Assembly: GCF_001293465.1 (NCBI RefSeq)
Contig: NZ_JSYZ01000018.1
Span: 124,001-188,000 of the forward strand
Source of the DNA: Pseudomonas asplenii
Lineage (GTDB): Bacteria; Pseudomonadota; Gammaproteobacteria; Pseudomonadales; Pseudomonadaceae
DNA length: 64,000 nt
Reading direction: 5' to 3'
Part shown: positions 24,534 through 33,036 of the stretch, one piece after another
Numbering within the stretch: position 1 is the first letter of the stretch
Layout: every line of letters begins with the position of its first letter
The notes under the pieces: generated by a model
Told to the model about the DNA's origin: nothing
The model's database searches: none
The model's input: only the letters and a program-made list of their open reading frames with translations
Made by a program: the position numbers and the translations under genes

Positions 24534-25841
24534 ATGCACACCCTTGATCAACTGCGCGCCGGCCAATTGGCCGGTATCCGGCGACTCGACCTGTCCTGCG
24601 GGCTGACCGAGTTTCCCCGGGAGATCTTCCAGCTGGCCGACTCCCTGGAAATTCTCAACCTGAGCGGCAACCGCCTGAGCAGCCTGCCGGACGACCTGCA
24701 TCGCCTGCCGCACCTGCGTATCCTGTTCTGTTCCGACAACCTGTTCACTGAACTGCCCGGTTGCCTGGGCCAATGCGCCCAACTGAGCATGGTCGCGTTC
24801 AAGGCCAACCGGATCGAACACGTGCCGGCGGCGGCGTTGCCGCCGTTGCTGCGCTGGCTGATCCTGACCGACAACCGCATCGCCGAACTGCCCGACGAGC
24901 TGGGACGCCGCCCTCGGTTGCAGAAGCTCATGCTCGCCGGCAACCGGCTGCGACAACTGCCGGCCACCCTGGCCGACTGCCACAACCTGGAACTGATCCG
25001 GATCGCCGCCAACCAGCTGGACGAGTTGCCGCCATGGCTGCTGACCCTGCCGAGCCTGGCCTGGATCGCCTATGCCGGCAATCCGCGCCTCGACCACACC
25101 GGCGAGGTACTGGCCGGTGATACCACGCCGAATATCGACTGGGCGCAACTGCAGCTCGAACAGCGGCTGGGCGAAGGCGCCTCGGGGGTGATCAGCCAGG
25201 CCCTGTGGAACCGTCCTTCGGCTGCGGCCAAGGCGGTGGCGGTCAAGCTGTACAAGGGCAGCATGACCAGCGACGGCTCGCCCCTGAATGAAATGAACGC
25301 CTGTATCGCCGCCGGCCTGCACCCCAACCTGATCCGGGTCGAAGGCCGCATCAGCGGTCATCCCGATGAGCAGGCCGGGCTGGTGATGGAACTGATCGAT
25401 CCACGGTTCGCCAACCTCGCCGCCCTGCCCAGCCTCGACTCATGCAGCCGCGACGTGTATCGCGACGACACCCGCTTCAGTCCCGCGCAGGCGCTGCGCA
25501 TGGCGCGCGGCATAGCCTCGGTGGGTGCACACCTGCATCGCCTGGGGCTGTGCCATGGCGACCTGTATGGACACAACATCCTCTACAACAGCGACGGCGA
25601 TTGCCTGCTGGGGGATTTTGGCGCAGCGTCGTTCCATTCGCCGACCGATAGCCTGGAAAGCCGTGCGTTGCAGCGGATCGAGGTGCGGGCGTTCGGGATT
25701 CTGCTGGGGGAATTGCTGGAACGGGTCGACGGGGATTTCGAATCTGGAGTGTTGGAATCACTGCAGGGTCTGCAAGAGCGTTGCATTCAGCCGGATGTCT
25801 TGGCGCGGCCGGGTTTCGAAGAGATTTGCGCGCAGCTCTAA
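24534..25841 (+). CDS. Leucine-rich-repeat protein with C-terminal Ser/Thr-type kinase domain
   Basis: A 435-residue fusion. Residues about 15-195 form seven leucine-rich repeats of 22-23 residues (LEILNLSGNRLSSLP, LRWLILTDNRIAELP, LQKLMLAGNRLRQLP and degenerate copies). Residues about 205-435 are a eukaryotic-like protein kinase: glycine loop LGEGASGVIS, ATP-binding Lys in AVAVKLYKG, catalytic loop HGDLYGHN and metal motif DFGAA. The usual HRD Arg is Gly, as in many bacterial or lipopolysaccharide-type kinases. It has no membrane segment. It follows the AFG1-like gene by 83 bases. Confidence 0.88.
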   Translation: MHTLDQLRAGQLAGIRRLDLSCGLTEFPREIFQLADSLEILNLSGNRLSSLPDDLHRLPHLRILFCSDNLFTELPGCLGQCAQLSMVAFKANRIEHVPAAALPPLLRWLILTDNRIAELPDELGRRPRLQKLMLAGNRLRQLPATLADCHNLELIRIAANQLDELPPWLLTLPSLAWIAYAGNPRLDHTGEVLAGDTTPNIDWAQLQLEQRLGEGASGVISQALWNRPSAAAKAVAVKLYKGSMTSDGSPLNEMNACIAAGLHPNLIRVEGRISGHPDEQAGLVMELIDPRFANLAALPSLDSCSRDVYRDDTRFSPAQALRMARGIASVGAHLHRLGLCHGDLYGHNILYNSDGDCLLGDFGAASFHSPTDSLESRALQRIEVRAFGILLGELLERVDGDFESGVLESLQGLQERCIQPDVLARPGFEEICAQL

Positions 25842-25858
25842 GTAGTGCGGGCCCCTGG

Positions 25859-25946
25859 CGCGGATAAATCCTGCTCCCACAAGCTTTGCGGCGTCCACAA
25901 GATTTGTGGTCACCGCGATACAGGGTGGGAGCAGGATTTATCCGCG
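25859..25946. repeat. REPIN: perfect 22-bp inverted REP pair
   Basis: Arms at 25859-25880 and 25925-25946 are exact reverse complements; each contains CGGATAAATCCTGCTCCCAC or its complement. The 44-base centre carries its own small hairpin CCACAA-GA-TTTGTGG. It lies between the convergent LRR-kinase and YebC-family genes. This is the typical Pseudomonas REPIN form, mobilised in trans by a RAYT transposase not present here. Confidence 0.85.
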
Positions 25947-25964
25947 AACGGGCCGCAACAGGAA

Positions 25965-26669
25965 TCAGCCCGCCAGGCCGACGAACATGTCCTGCACGTC
26001 GTCATGGTTGTCCAGGCCTTCGAGGAAGGCTTCGACTTCAGCCATCTGCTCGTCGCTCAGGCCGCTGACCGGGTTCTTCGGCTGGTAGCCCAGCTTCGCC
26101 GACAGCACGGTGAAACCCTGCTCCGGCAAGGCCTTCTGCACCGCGTCGAGGTCGGTGGTCTCGGTGATGAACAGGGTCGCGCCGTCTTCACCCGGCTCGA
26201 AATCCTGGGCGCCGGCTTCGATGGCCGCCACTTCCGGATCGGCGTCCGGGCTGTCCGGCGAAGCCTCGATCAGGCCGACGTGGTTGAAATCCCAGGACAC
26301 CGAACCGGAAGCACCCAGTTGGCCCTTGCGGAACGCCACGCGGATTTCCGCCACGGTGCGGTTAACGTTGTCGGTGACGCACTCGACGATCAGCGGCACC
26401 TGGTGCGGAGCAAACCCTTCATAGGTCACACGGTGGTACTGCACGGTTTCGCCCAGTTGGCCGGAACCTTTCTTGATGGCGCGCTCCAGGGTGTCGCGAG
26501 GCATCGAGGCCTTCTTCGCCTGCTCGACCACCAGGCGCAGGTGCGCGTTGGTGGCAACGTCCGCACCATTGCGCGCAGCGATGGTGATTTCCTTGACCAG
26601 CTTGCCGAACAGCTTGCCCTTGGCGTTGGCTGCCGCCTCTTTGTGTTTAACCTTCCACTGTGCGCCCAT
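25965..26669 (-). CDS. YebC/PmpR-family protein
   Basis: A 234-residue protein of the YebC/PmpR family (DNA-binding regulators; some members help translation at proline runs). It starts MGAQWKVKHKEAAANAKGK and has the conserved stretches RNGADVATNAHLRLVVEQAK and YEGFAPHQVPLIVECVTDN and an acidic C-terminus. The N-terminus differs from the MAGHSKWANIKHRK form of the main Pseudomonas PmpR, so this is the second, YeeN-like paralogue. It is monocistronic. Confidence 0.92.
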   Translation of the reverse strand: MGAQWKVKHKEAAANAKGKLFGKLVKEITIAARNGADVATNAHLRLVVEQAKKASMPRDTLERAIKKGSGQLGETVQYHRVTYEGFAPHQVPLIVECVTDNVNRTVAEIRVAFRKGQLGASGSVSWDFNHVGLIEASPDSPDADPEVAAIEAGAQDFEPGEDGATLFITETTDLDAVQKALPEQGFTVLSAKLGYQPKNPVSGLSDEQMAEVEAFLEGLDNHDDVQDMFVGLAG

Positions 26670-26885
26670 TACTCACTCTCTCGATCAATGGCGTCGTGAC
26701 ATTTATTGGCCGACGCTTTGCGCGCAGTTTATACGGCAAAAAGTCACGGATCGACCAAAACCTGACAATCGCTACGACTCTGCGCAGATGATCGTAGGCA
26801 ATTTCCCAAAAGCTGTTTTGCTGGGTCCCGATATCTCCGTCATTTCGTACCCTCTGCCACAACGTCCCCGACAAAAAGAGATGAA

Positions 26886-28691
26886 ATGGCTCAGGACAAG
26901 GCACGACAGATCTCACTGGTAGTCGCTTCCCTTCCCGCCCCTCTGCAGGTGATTCGCTTCAGTGGGCACGAAGCCCTGAACCAGCCCTATCGCTTCGACA
27001 TCGAGCTGCTGGGCGATGACCCCGAGCGGGACCTGCAGACCTTGCTGCATCAACCGGCGTTCCTCGGTTTCGGCCAGCCAGGGGCAGGTATCCATGGGCT
27101 GATCCATGAAATCGGCAGTTGCTACCTCAGCGCCAGCCGCTGCCACTACCAGGTGGTGCTGGGGCCACGCCTGGCGTTGCTCGAAAACAGCGCCAGGCGT
27201 CGGGTGTTCCATGACCTGAGTGTCCCCGAGATCCTCGCGCGACTGCTCGACAGCCATGGCCTGAAACCCGTCGACTATCGCCTCGAACTCGGCCAGGGGA
27301 CCTACCCGCCCCGCCCGTATTGCCAGCAGCATGAGCAGGACGACCTGCAGTGGCTGAACCGGCTCTGCGAGGAAGAAGGTATCCACTATCACTTCGAGCA
27401 CAGCCCCCGGCAGCATGTCGTGGTCTTCGCCGAGGATCCCCAGGCCTTCCCCGAACGGCCGGGCCTGCTGCGCTACAGCGAAACGCCGTTCAATGGCCAG
27501 CCGGCGGTCCACCGGTTGCATGAGCGGCATGCGATGCCTCGTCCGCTCGACAGCCGGCGATCGCCCGGGAGCGGCTGCTCGCCCTGGCCGTCCCCGGTCT
27601 GCCACGGGCCATCGGACCCTCATGGCGCAGCCAACCAGGCCGGGCCCTACGGCCTGCACTCGACGCCCGGCGATCCACGGCAGCGCCACGAACGGCAATG
27701 CAGCCGTCGCGCCCTGGAACGCCTGCGCTGTGACAGCCGACTGATCCAGGGCAGCAGCGACCTGGGCGAACTGCACAGCGCCGATGTGCGCCATCTGGGC
27801 AACCATCCCCGCCAGGCATTCAACGACCAGTGGCTGATCACCGAAGTCCGGCACTGGGGTGAACAACACGTCGACGGCGAGCTGCCCCAGACCCTCCCAC
27901 ACGACGCAGGCCTCGGCCCCCCTGGCTATCGCAACCACTTTCGGGCGATCCCCTGGGCCACCCCCTTCCGCCCGCCTCTGCGCCAGCCCCGCCTGCAACC
28001 ACGGGGCTACCAGTTGGGAACCGTCCTCGGCCCCGCGGGACAGTCGGCCCGGCCCGATGCCCAGGGACGGCTGCATGTGCAGTTGCAGGATGCCCTGCAC
28101 GCGCCGGACGCCGCTCCCGGCTGCTGGATTCCTCTCGGGGTCGCCGAAGGCAGGGCCCCGATGGTAGGCAGCCAGGTGCTGATCGGGTGTGTCGACCACG
28201 ACCCCGAACAGTTGGTGATCTGCGGTTTCCTGAGCGATCGGCAGCCGAAACTCCAGGCGCCGCCCGAACCGCGGAGCGAGGACGAAATGCCCGGGGAAAT
28301 CTACCTCTACGAACAGCCACGGCAGCCCGGCACCTGCCTGGGCAACAGCGTCTGGTACATCGTGCGCATGCCGCGGCCCGGGCTCGGGGAACTGGCACGC
28401 CTGAACCGCGAAGACATCCTGCTCGAAGGCAGCAGCGATGCCCGCGGCATGGCCATGCTGAGCCCTTGCCAGCGACATCGGCTGGCACTGGAACTGGCCG
28501 ACACGCCGGAACAGCTCTGGCTGCTCTACCCCGGCCAGTGCCTGGCCGTGCACGAATACCTGCGCCAGCACTGGAGCCCCGCGCAGCGCCGGGCGTTTCT
28601 CCAGGCAAGCCTGAACAGCCTCTCCGGCAGTTGTGGGGCAGAACTGAACAGCGTCTACGAATGGCTGATCAGGCCCTCGGCACCGGACTGA
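26886..28691 (+). CDS. Orphan VgrG-like type VI secretion tip protein with atypical C-terminus
   Basis: A 601-residue protein. Residues about 8-230 match the gp27-like VgrG base (LPLQ-type start, then WLNRLCEEEGIHYHFEHS), residues about 265-320 the conserved CSRRALERLRCDSRLIQGSS segment, and residues about 375-455 the gp5-like OB domain (LGTVLGPAGQS, then DAQGRLHVQLQD, CWIPLGVAEGRAPMVGSQVL). The usual beta-helix spike is missing. In its place is a 145-residue tail without recognised domain (EIYLYEQPRQPGTCLGNSVW onwards). No T6SS, adaptor, effector or immunity gene is adjacent. It may be a divergent or decaying VgrG, or one carrying a new domain. Confidence 0.75.
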   Translation: MAQDKARQISLVVASLPAPLQVIRFSGHEALNQPYRFDIELLGDDPERDLQTLLHQPAFLGFGQPGAGIHGLIHEIGSCYLSASRCHYQVVLGPRLALLENSARRRVFHDLSVPEILARLLDSHGLKPVDYRLELGQGTYPPRPYCQQHEQDDLQWLNRLCEEEGIHYHFEHSPRQHVVVFAEDPQAFPERPGLLRYSETPFNGQPAVHRLHERHAMPRPLDSRRSPGSGCSPWPSPVCHGPSDPHGAANQAGPYGLHSTPGDPRQRHERQCSRRALERLRCDSRLIQGSSDLGELHSADVRHLGNHPRQAFNDQWLITEVRHWGEQHVDGELPQTLPHDAGLGPPGYRNHFRAIPWATPFRPPLRQPRLQPRGYQLGTVLGPAGQSARPDAQGRLHVQLQDALHAPDAAPGCWIPLGVAEGRAPMVGSQVLIGCVDHDPEQLVICGFLSDRQPKLQAPPEPRSEDEMPGEIYLYEQPRQPGTCLGNSVWYIVRMPRPGLGELARLNREDILLEGSSDARGMAMLSPCQRHRLALELADTPEQLWLLYPGQCLAVHEYLRQHWSPAQRRAFLQASLNSLSGSCGAELNSVYEWLIRPSAPD

Positions 28692-28707
28692 AGAGTCGAA
28701 CCGGGGA

Positions 28708-29571
28708 TCACGCCAGCAGCCCGAGAAACGCCTGGATCAGGCGCAACTCGGTACGCCGCTCCAGGCAACCGACCATGTGCCGGTTGCGCAGGCCGTCGCC
28801 GATCAGCGGCACGGCCCTGACCCTCGGGTCGTGGCTGACCTCCAGCGAGGAAACGATCCCCAGCCCCAGGTCGGCGGCCACCGCTTCGGTCACCGCTTCA
28901 CGACTGTCCAGCTCCAGCAGCACCCGCGGATGCACCCCGGCCAGGCCACACGCCTGGTCGAAGGTCCGCCGGGTGATCGACGAAGGTTCGCGCAGCACCA
29001 TGATCATCTGGTCCAGGCGTTGCAGCGCGATACCCTCGGGTTCGTCCTGCCAGGGATGACCGGCCGGCACCAGCACACAGATCCGCGATTCGTTCAAGGC
29101 CTGCAGATGCAGGCCCTTGCGCGGCTCGACTTCGGTCAGCACCGCGACATCGGCATGTTCGGCGAGCAACGCCGCCAGGGTTTCCTGGGCATTGCCCAGC
29201 CGCAGGTTGACGGTGACCCCCGGATAACGCTCGCGCAGCCGGGCGAGCATCGGCATCACCAGGTGCGGGCCATCCGCCGCGACCTCCAGGCGCCCGGTCA
29301 GCAACTGGCGGTTGGCTTCGAGCATGACCCGCGCCTCTTCGGCCAGGCCGAACATTGCCCGGGTGATCGCCGCCAGCCGGGTGCCCTGCTCCGTCAACTC
29401 CACCCGCCGTGCCGTCCGGCGCAGCAACGTGACCTGGTAATGCTCCTCCAGGGCCTTGATATGCCCGGTGACCGCCGGCTGGCTGATGAACAGCCGGGCG
29501 GCGGCACGGGTAAAACTGCCCTCGCGGGCCACGGCATCGAATGCACGGAGTTGGAACAGGTTCATTGTCAT
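28708..29571 (-). CDS. LysR-family regulator, probable controller of phnWX
   Basis: A 287-residue LysR regulator starting MTMNLFQLRAFDAVAREGSF; a Met two codons later is equally possible. The helix-turn-helix is AAARLFISQPAVTGHIKALE, followed by the type-2 periplasmic-binding effector domain (LEVAADGPHLVMPMLARL onwards). It is divergent from phnW with a 108-base gap that should hold the operators. By position it senses 2-aminoethylphosphonate or phosphonoacetaldehyde. Confidence 0.9.
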   Translation of the reverse strand: MTMNLFQLRAFDAVAREGSFTRAAARLFISQPAVTGHIKALEEHYQVTLLRRTARRVELTEQGTRLAAITRAMFGLAEEARVMLEANRQLLTGRLEVAADGPHLVMPMLARLRERYPGVTVNLRLGNAQETLAALLAEHADVAVLTEVEPRKGLHLQALNESRICVLVPAGHPWQDEPEGIALQRLDQMIMVLREPSSITRRTFDQACGLAGVHPRVLLELDSREAVTEAVAADLGLGIVSSLEVSHDPRVRAVPLIGDGLRNRHMVGCLERRTELRLIQAFLGLLA

Positions 29572-29679
29572 CGGCCTCACTGATAGCTCGCATAACAACA
29601 AACAATTTGATTGATGACAAGGCAAACCGCAACGTATGCCGTGTATCCCGTCAATGATCAGCGCTGCAAGGAAATCCCC

Positions 29680-30834
29680 ATGAGTACCGCCCCCCTCCTG
29701 CTGACTCCCGGCCCGCTCACCACCTCGGCCCGTACCCGCCAGGCGCTGTTGCTGGACTGGGGCTCGTGGGACGAGCGCTTCAACCGGCTGACCGCCAGCG
29801 TCTGCGAACGCCTGCTGGCCATTGTCAACGCTGCCGACAGCCATCACTGCGTGCCGTTACAGGGCAGCGGGACCTTTGCCGTGGAGGCCGCCATCGGTAC
29901 CCTGGTGCCCCGCGACGGCAAAGTGCTGGTGCTGGTCAATGGCGCCTACGGCAAGCGCCTGGCGAGCATCTGCTCGGTGCTGGGCCGGGCCTTCTGCACC
30001 CTCGAAAGCGCCGAGGACCAGCCGAGCGACGCGGCCGAGGTCGAACAGCGACTGCTCGCCGACCCGGCGATCACCCATGTCGCGCTGATCCACTGCGAAA
30101 CCGGCACCGGCATCCTCAACCCGCTGGAGCCGATCGCCGAGGTCGTCGCCCGCCATGCCAAACGCCTGATCATCGACGCCATGAGTTCCTTCGGCGCCTT
30201 GCCCATCGACGCCCGGCTGGTGCCGTTCGATGCCCTGATCGCCGCCTCCGGCAAATGCCTGGAAGGCGTGCCGGGCATGGGCTTCGTATTGGCCCACAAG
30301 GCCAGCCTGGCCGAGGCCGGTGGCAACTCGCATTCGCTGGCGCTGGATCTGCATGACCAGCAGACCTACCTGGCACGCACCGGCCAGTGGCGCTTCACGC
30401 CGCCGACCCATGTGGTCGCCGCCCTGCATGAGGCCTTGCAGCAATATGCCGAGCAGGGCGGCCAGCCGGCGCGCCTGCGACGCTATGCCGACAACTGCCA
30501 GGTGCTGCTCGAGGAACTCGGCAAGCTCGGCCTGCGCAGTTTCCTGCCGGAAGCGATCCAGGCACCGATCATCGTCACCGTGCATGCACCACAGGACCCG
30601 CACTATGAGTTCAAGGCGCTTTATGAGCGGGTCAAGGCCAAGGGCTTCATCCTTTATCCGGGCAAGCTGACCGAGGTCGACACCTTCCGCGTCGGCTGCA
30701 TTGGCGACATCACCCGCCACCACCTGCAGGCCGCGGTCCAGGCCATCGGCGAGGCCCTGCACGAGATGGGCGTGGCGACCTTGCGCGTGCCGGGCGTTGC
30801 CACGCCCACCCTGAACAGCCACTTCCGTGCTTGA
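29680..30834 (+). CDS. phnW: 2-aminoethylphosphonate-pyruvate transaminase
   Basis: A 384-residue PLP-dependent class V aminotransferase that moves the amino group of 2-aminoethylphosphonate to pyruvate, giving phosphonoacetaldehyde and alanine. It begins LLLTPGPLTTSARTRQALL. It has the PLP-binding Asp region IIDAMSSFGALPID and the probable Schiff-base Lys in ASGKCLEGVPGMGF. The start was set at MSTAPLL, with AAGGAA upstream. phnX follows 10 bases later. Confidence 0.96.
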   Translation: MSTAPLLLTPGPLTTSARTRQALLLDWGSWDERFNRLTASVCERLLAIVNAADSHHCVPLQGSGTFAVEAAIGTLVPRDGKVLVLVNGAYGKRLASICSVLGRAFCTLESAEDQPSDAAEVEQRLLADPAITHVALIHCETGTGILNPLEPIAEVVARHAKRLIIDAMSSFGALPIDARLVPFDALIAASGKCLEGVPGMGFVLAHKASLAEAGGNSHSLALDLHDQQTYLARTGQWRFTPPTHVVAALHEALQQYAEQGGQPARLRRYADNCQVLLEELGKLGLRSFLPEAIQAPIIVTVHAPQDPHYEFKALYERVKAKGFILYPGKLTEVDTFRVGCIGDITRHHLQAAVQAIGEALHEMGVATLRVPGVATPTLNSHFRA

Positions 30835-30844
30835 GGCAACCACC

Positions 30845-31672
30845 ATGAACTACACCCGACCAACCCGGCTGCAAGCGGCCATCCTCGACTGGGCCGGCAC
30901 CGTCGTCGACTTCGGCTCGTTCGCCCCCACCCAGATCTTCGTCGAAGCCTTCGCCGAGTTCGACGTGCAGGTCTCCATCGACGAGGCGCGCGGACCGATG
31001 GGCATGGGCAAGTGGGATCACATCCGCACCCTGTGCAACCAGCCACAGATCGCCGAGCGCTACCGCAAGGTGTTCGGCCGTACGCCCAGGGATGTGGATG
31101 TGACGCAGATCTACCAGCGCTTCATGCCCTTGCAGATCGAAAAGATCGCCGAGCATTCGGCGCTGATTCCCGGCGCACTCGAGACCATCGCCGAACTGCG
31201 CCGACAGGGGCTGAGGATCGGTTCGTGTTCCGGCTACCCGGCCCAGGTGATGGCCAAGGTGGTCGAGCTGGCGGCCAGCAAGGGCTATGTGGCCGACCAT
31301 GTGGTGGCCACCGATGAAGTGCCCAACGGCCGCCCCTGGCCGGCCCAGGCATTGGCGAACGTGATTGCCCTGGGCATCGATGACGTCGCCGCTTGCGTGA
31401 AGGTGGACGATACGGTTCCGGGCATTCTCGAAGGCCGCCGCGCGGGCATGTGGACGGTGGCCCTGGTCTGCTCCGGCAACGCCCTGGGGCTGGACTACGA
31501 GGCCTACCAGGCACTGGACAGCGCCAGCCTGGCGGCCGAGCGCCAGCGCATCCATGGCTTGTTCGAAGGCTCCCGCCCCCACTACCTGATCGACACCATC
31601 AACGAGTTGCCGCAGGTGATTGCGCAGATCAACCAGCGGTTGGCGAACGGGGAGATGCCACAGGCCTGCTGA
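30845..31672 (+). CDS. phnX: Phosphonoacetaldehyde hydrolase
   Basis: A 275-residue HAD-superfamily enzyme that cleaves the C-P bond of phosphonoacetaldehyde to acetaldehyde and phosphate. The nucleophile motif is AAILDWAGTVVDFG (first Asp). The cap-domain lysine region is GMGKWDHIRTL, and the C-terminal metal motif is CVKVDDTVPGILEGRRAGMW. With phnW it completes the two-step phosphonatase route for 2-aminoethylphosphonate as phosphorus, nitrogen or carbon source. No phosphonate importer genes are in the window. Confidence 0.96.
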   Translation: MNYTRPTRLQAAILDWAGTVVDFGSFAPTQIFVEAFAEFDVQVSIDEARGPMGMGKWDHIRTLCNQPQIAERYRKVFGRTPRDVDVTQIYQRFMPLQIEKIAEHSALIPGALETIAELRRQGLRIGSCSGYPAQVMAKVVELAASKGYVADHVVATDEVPNGRPWPAQALANVIALGIDDVAACVKVDDTVPGILEGRRAGMWTVALVCSGNALGLDYEAYQALDSASLAAERQRIHGLFEGSRPHYLIDTINELPQVIAQINQRLANGEMPQAC

Positions 31673-31702
31673 TTTCCAGTAACGGCCTGAATCGCTAAAC
31701 GC

Positions 31703-31908
31703 TTCGCGGATGAACCGGACCGCCGACACCCAGAGGGTTACACCCGTGTGGTAGGAGCGGCCGGCCGACGCTCGGTTGCCCGCGAAGCTTCTGGCGCATT
31801 CAAGACCGCCTTCGCTGGCCCCATCGGGACTTGTGGCGTTCACCAGGTTTGCGCTCCCCCCAATACCCCGCGGGAGCCGGCGATCCGGCGCTCCGATTTA
31901 TCCGCGAA
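31703..31908. repeat. REP-like inverted ends around a 170-base spacer
   Basis: TTCGCGGATGAACCGGA at the left and TCCGATTTATCCGCGAA at the right are inverted relatives. They bracket a GC-rich spacer with further REP fragments (TTGCCCGCGAAGC, GGGAGCCGGCGATCCGGCGC). It fills the gap between phnX and the convergent reductase gene. It looks like an eroded compound of several REP units. No gene is seen. Confidence 0.55.
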
Positions 31909-31923
31909 AGGGCCCTTGAGCCA

Positions 31924-32481
31924 TCAGGCCTTCTGGTGCTGCTCCACCCACTGCCCATAGGCATTGATGAAGCCCTGCAGGAACGGCCTGCTCTGCTCCG
32001 ACAACTTGCCCGTCTTATCGAACGCACTGCCCGCCCCGCCGAAATAGGCCTCCGGCTGCTGCATGCAAGGCACGTTGAGAAACACCAGCGACTGGCGCAA
32101 ATGGTGGTTGGCGCCGAAGCCGCCAATCGCCCCCGGCGATACGCTGATCACCGCCCCCGGCTTGCCGCTCCAGGCGCTTTTGCCGTAAGGCCGCGAACCG
32201 ACGTCGATGGCATTCTTCAGCGGGGCGGGCACCGAACGGTTGTACTCCGGGGTCACGAACAACACCGCATCGGCCGCGGCAACCTGCTCGCGGAAAGTGG
32301 TGTAGGCCGCCGGCGGCGTGCCATCGATATCCTCGTTATACAGCGGAAGGTCGCCGATCTCGACAATCCTCAGCTTCAGATTGGCCGGTGCCAACTCGGC
32401 CAGGGCCAGGGCCACCTTGCGGTTGATCGACTCTTTTCTCAGGCTGCCAACCAGCACAGCGACGGTATGGACATTACTCAT
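31924..32481 (-). CDS. NADPH-dependent FMN reductase (chromate/quinone reductase type)
   Basis: A 185-residue flavodoxin-fold enzyme. The start MSNVHTVAVL has GGAG 6 bases upstream. It carries the FMN phosphate-binding loop GSLRKESINRK and the family motif FVTPEYNRSVPAPLKNAID. Members reduce quinones, azo dyes or chromate with two electrons and protect against redox cycling. It is a single gene. Confidence 0.92.
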   Translation of the reverse strand: MSNVHTVAVLVGSLRKESINRKVALALAELAPANLKLRIVEIGDLPLYNEDIDGTPPAAYTTFREQVAAADAVLFVTPEYNRSVPAPLKNAIDVGSRPYGKSAWSGKPGAVISVSPGAIGGFGANHHLRQSLVFLNVPCMQQPEAYFGGAGSAFDKTGKLSEQSRPFLQGFINAYGQWVEQHQKA

Positions 32482-32700
32482 GGGCACTCCTGATACGTGG
32501 GACAAGGGAGCTTTAGGTATAGATGATCAGCCGCGACCAATGTCAGATTTTTTCCCAGCACAACGCAGGATATGGCCCCTTGCCAACGCTGTAACCGGCA
32601 GGATCGGCCGACTATTTTTTTCCCGGGACAAAACTTCCCGGAGCCGGGCAAGGTCTACAGAACCGCAAATCGGCAGTTAATTTCCAGAGGTTCAATACAG

Positions 32701-32937
32701 ATGGCTGCAGTACTCGTCGGACAATTTCATGCACGGGACGCGGAAGGACGCGTGTACTCCGTGCATGAGTTCCAGGAATCCATGCCTTCGGAGGGAGGCC
32801 TGGCCGGCACGGAGCCCGTCACCACCTACAAACTGGCCATTGGCGATCGGGTCAATAAACTCGACGACAACGAGTTCCTGCTGGTCCAGTCGGGCATCAC
32901 CCTGATTCGCGAGCCCGATACACTTCCCACCCCTTGA
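32701..32937 (+). CDS. Small conserved protein of unknown function
   Basis: A 78-residue protein beginning MAAVLVGQFHARDAEGRVYS, with AGAGG upstream. It is acidic, with no membrane segment. The C-terminal half (YKLAIGDRVNKLDDNEFLLV, then SGITL) reads like a small beta-barrel. Similar short proteins are frequent in Pseudomonas, but no function is known to me. It stands alone between the reductase and a LysR gene. Confidence 0.7.
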   Translation: MAAVLVGQFHARDAEGRVYSVHEFQESMPSEGGLAGTEPVTTYKLAIGDRVNKLDDNEFLLVQSGITLIREPDTLPTP

Positions 32938-33036
32938 TGGCGCATGGCTGAACGCACGGTGACCTGCAGTCTTGCAGGCCAACTTGGGGTAGGATCAGTC
33001 CACTGACCTCCTCCGTGCGGGACATGGACTTCAAGC

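Noticed and set aside
27530..27660. Possible frameshift in the vgrG-like gene at the low-similarity stretch
   Set aside because: Family-like sequence resumes in the same frame (SRRALERLRCD), and no other frame gives a better match, so divergence is more likely.
28708..29847. Longer 379-residue version of the LysR protein
   Set aside because: The extra 92 residues overlap the phnW start region and are not LysR-like. The HTH begins right after MTMNLF.
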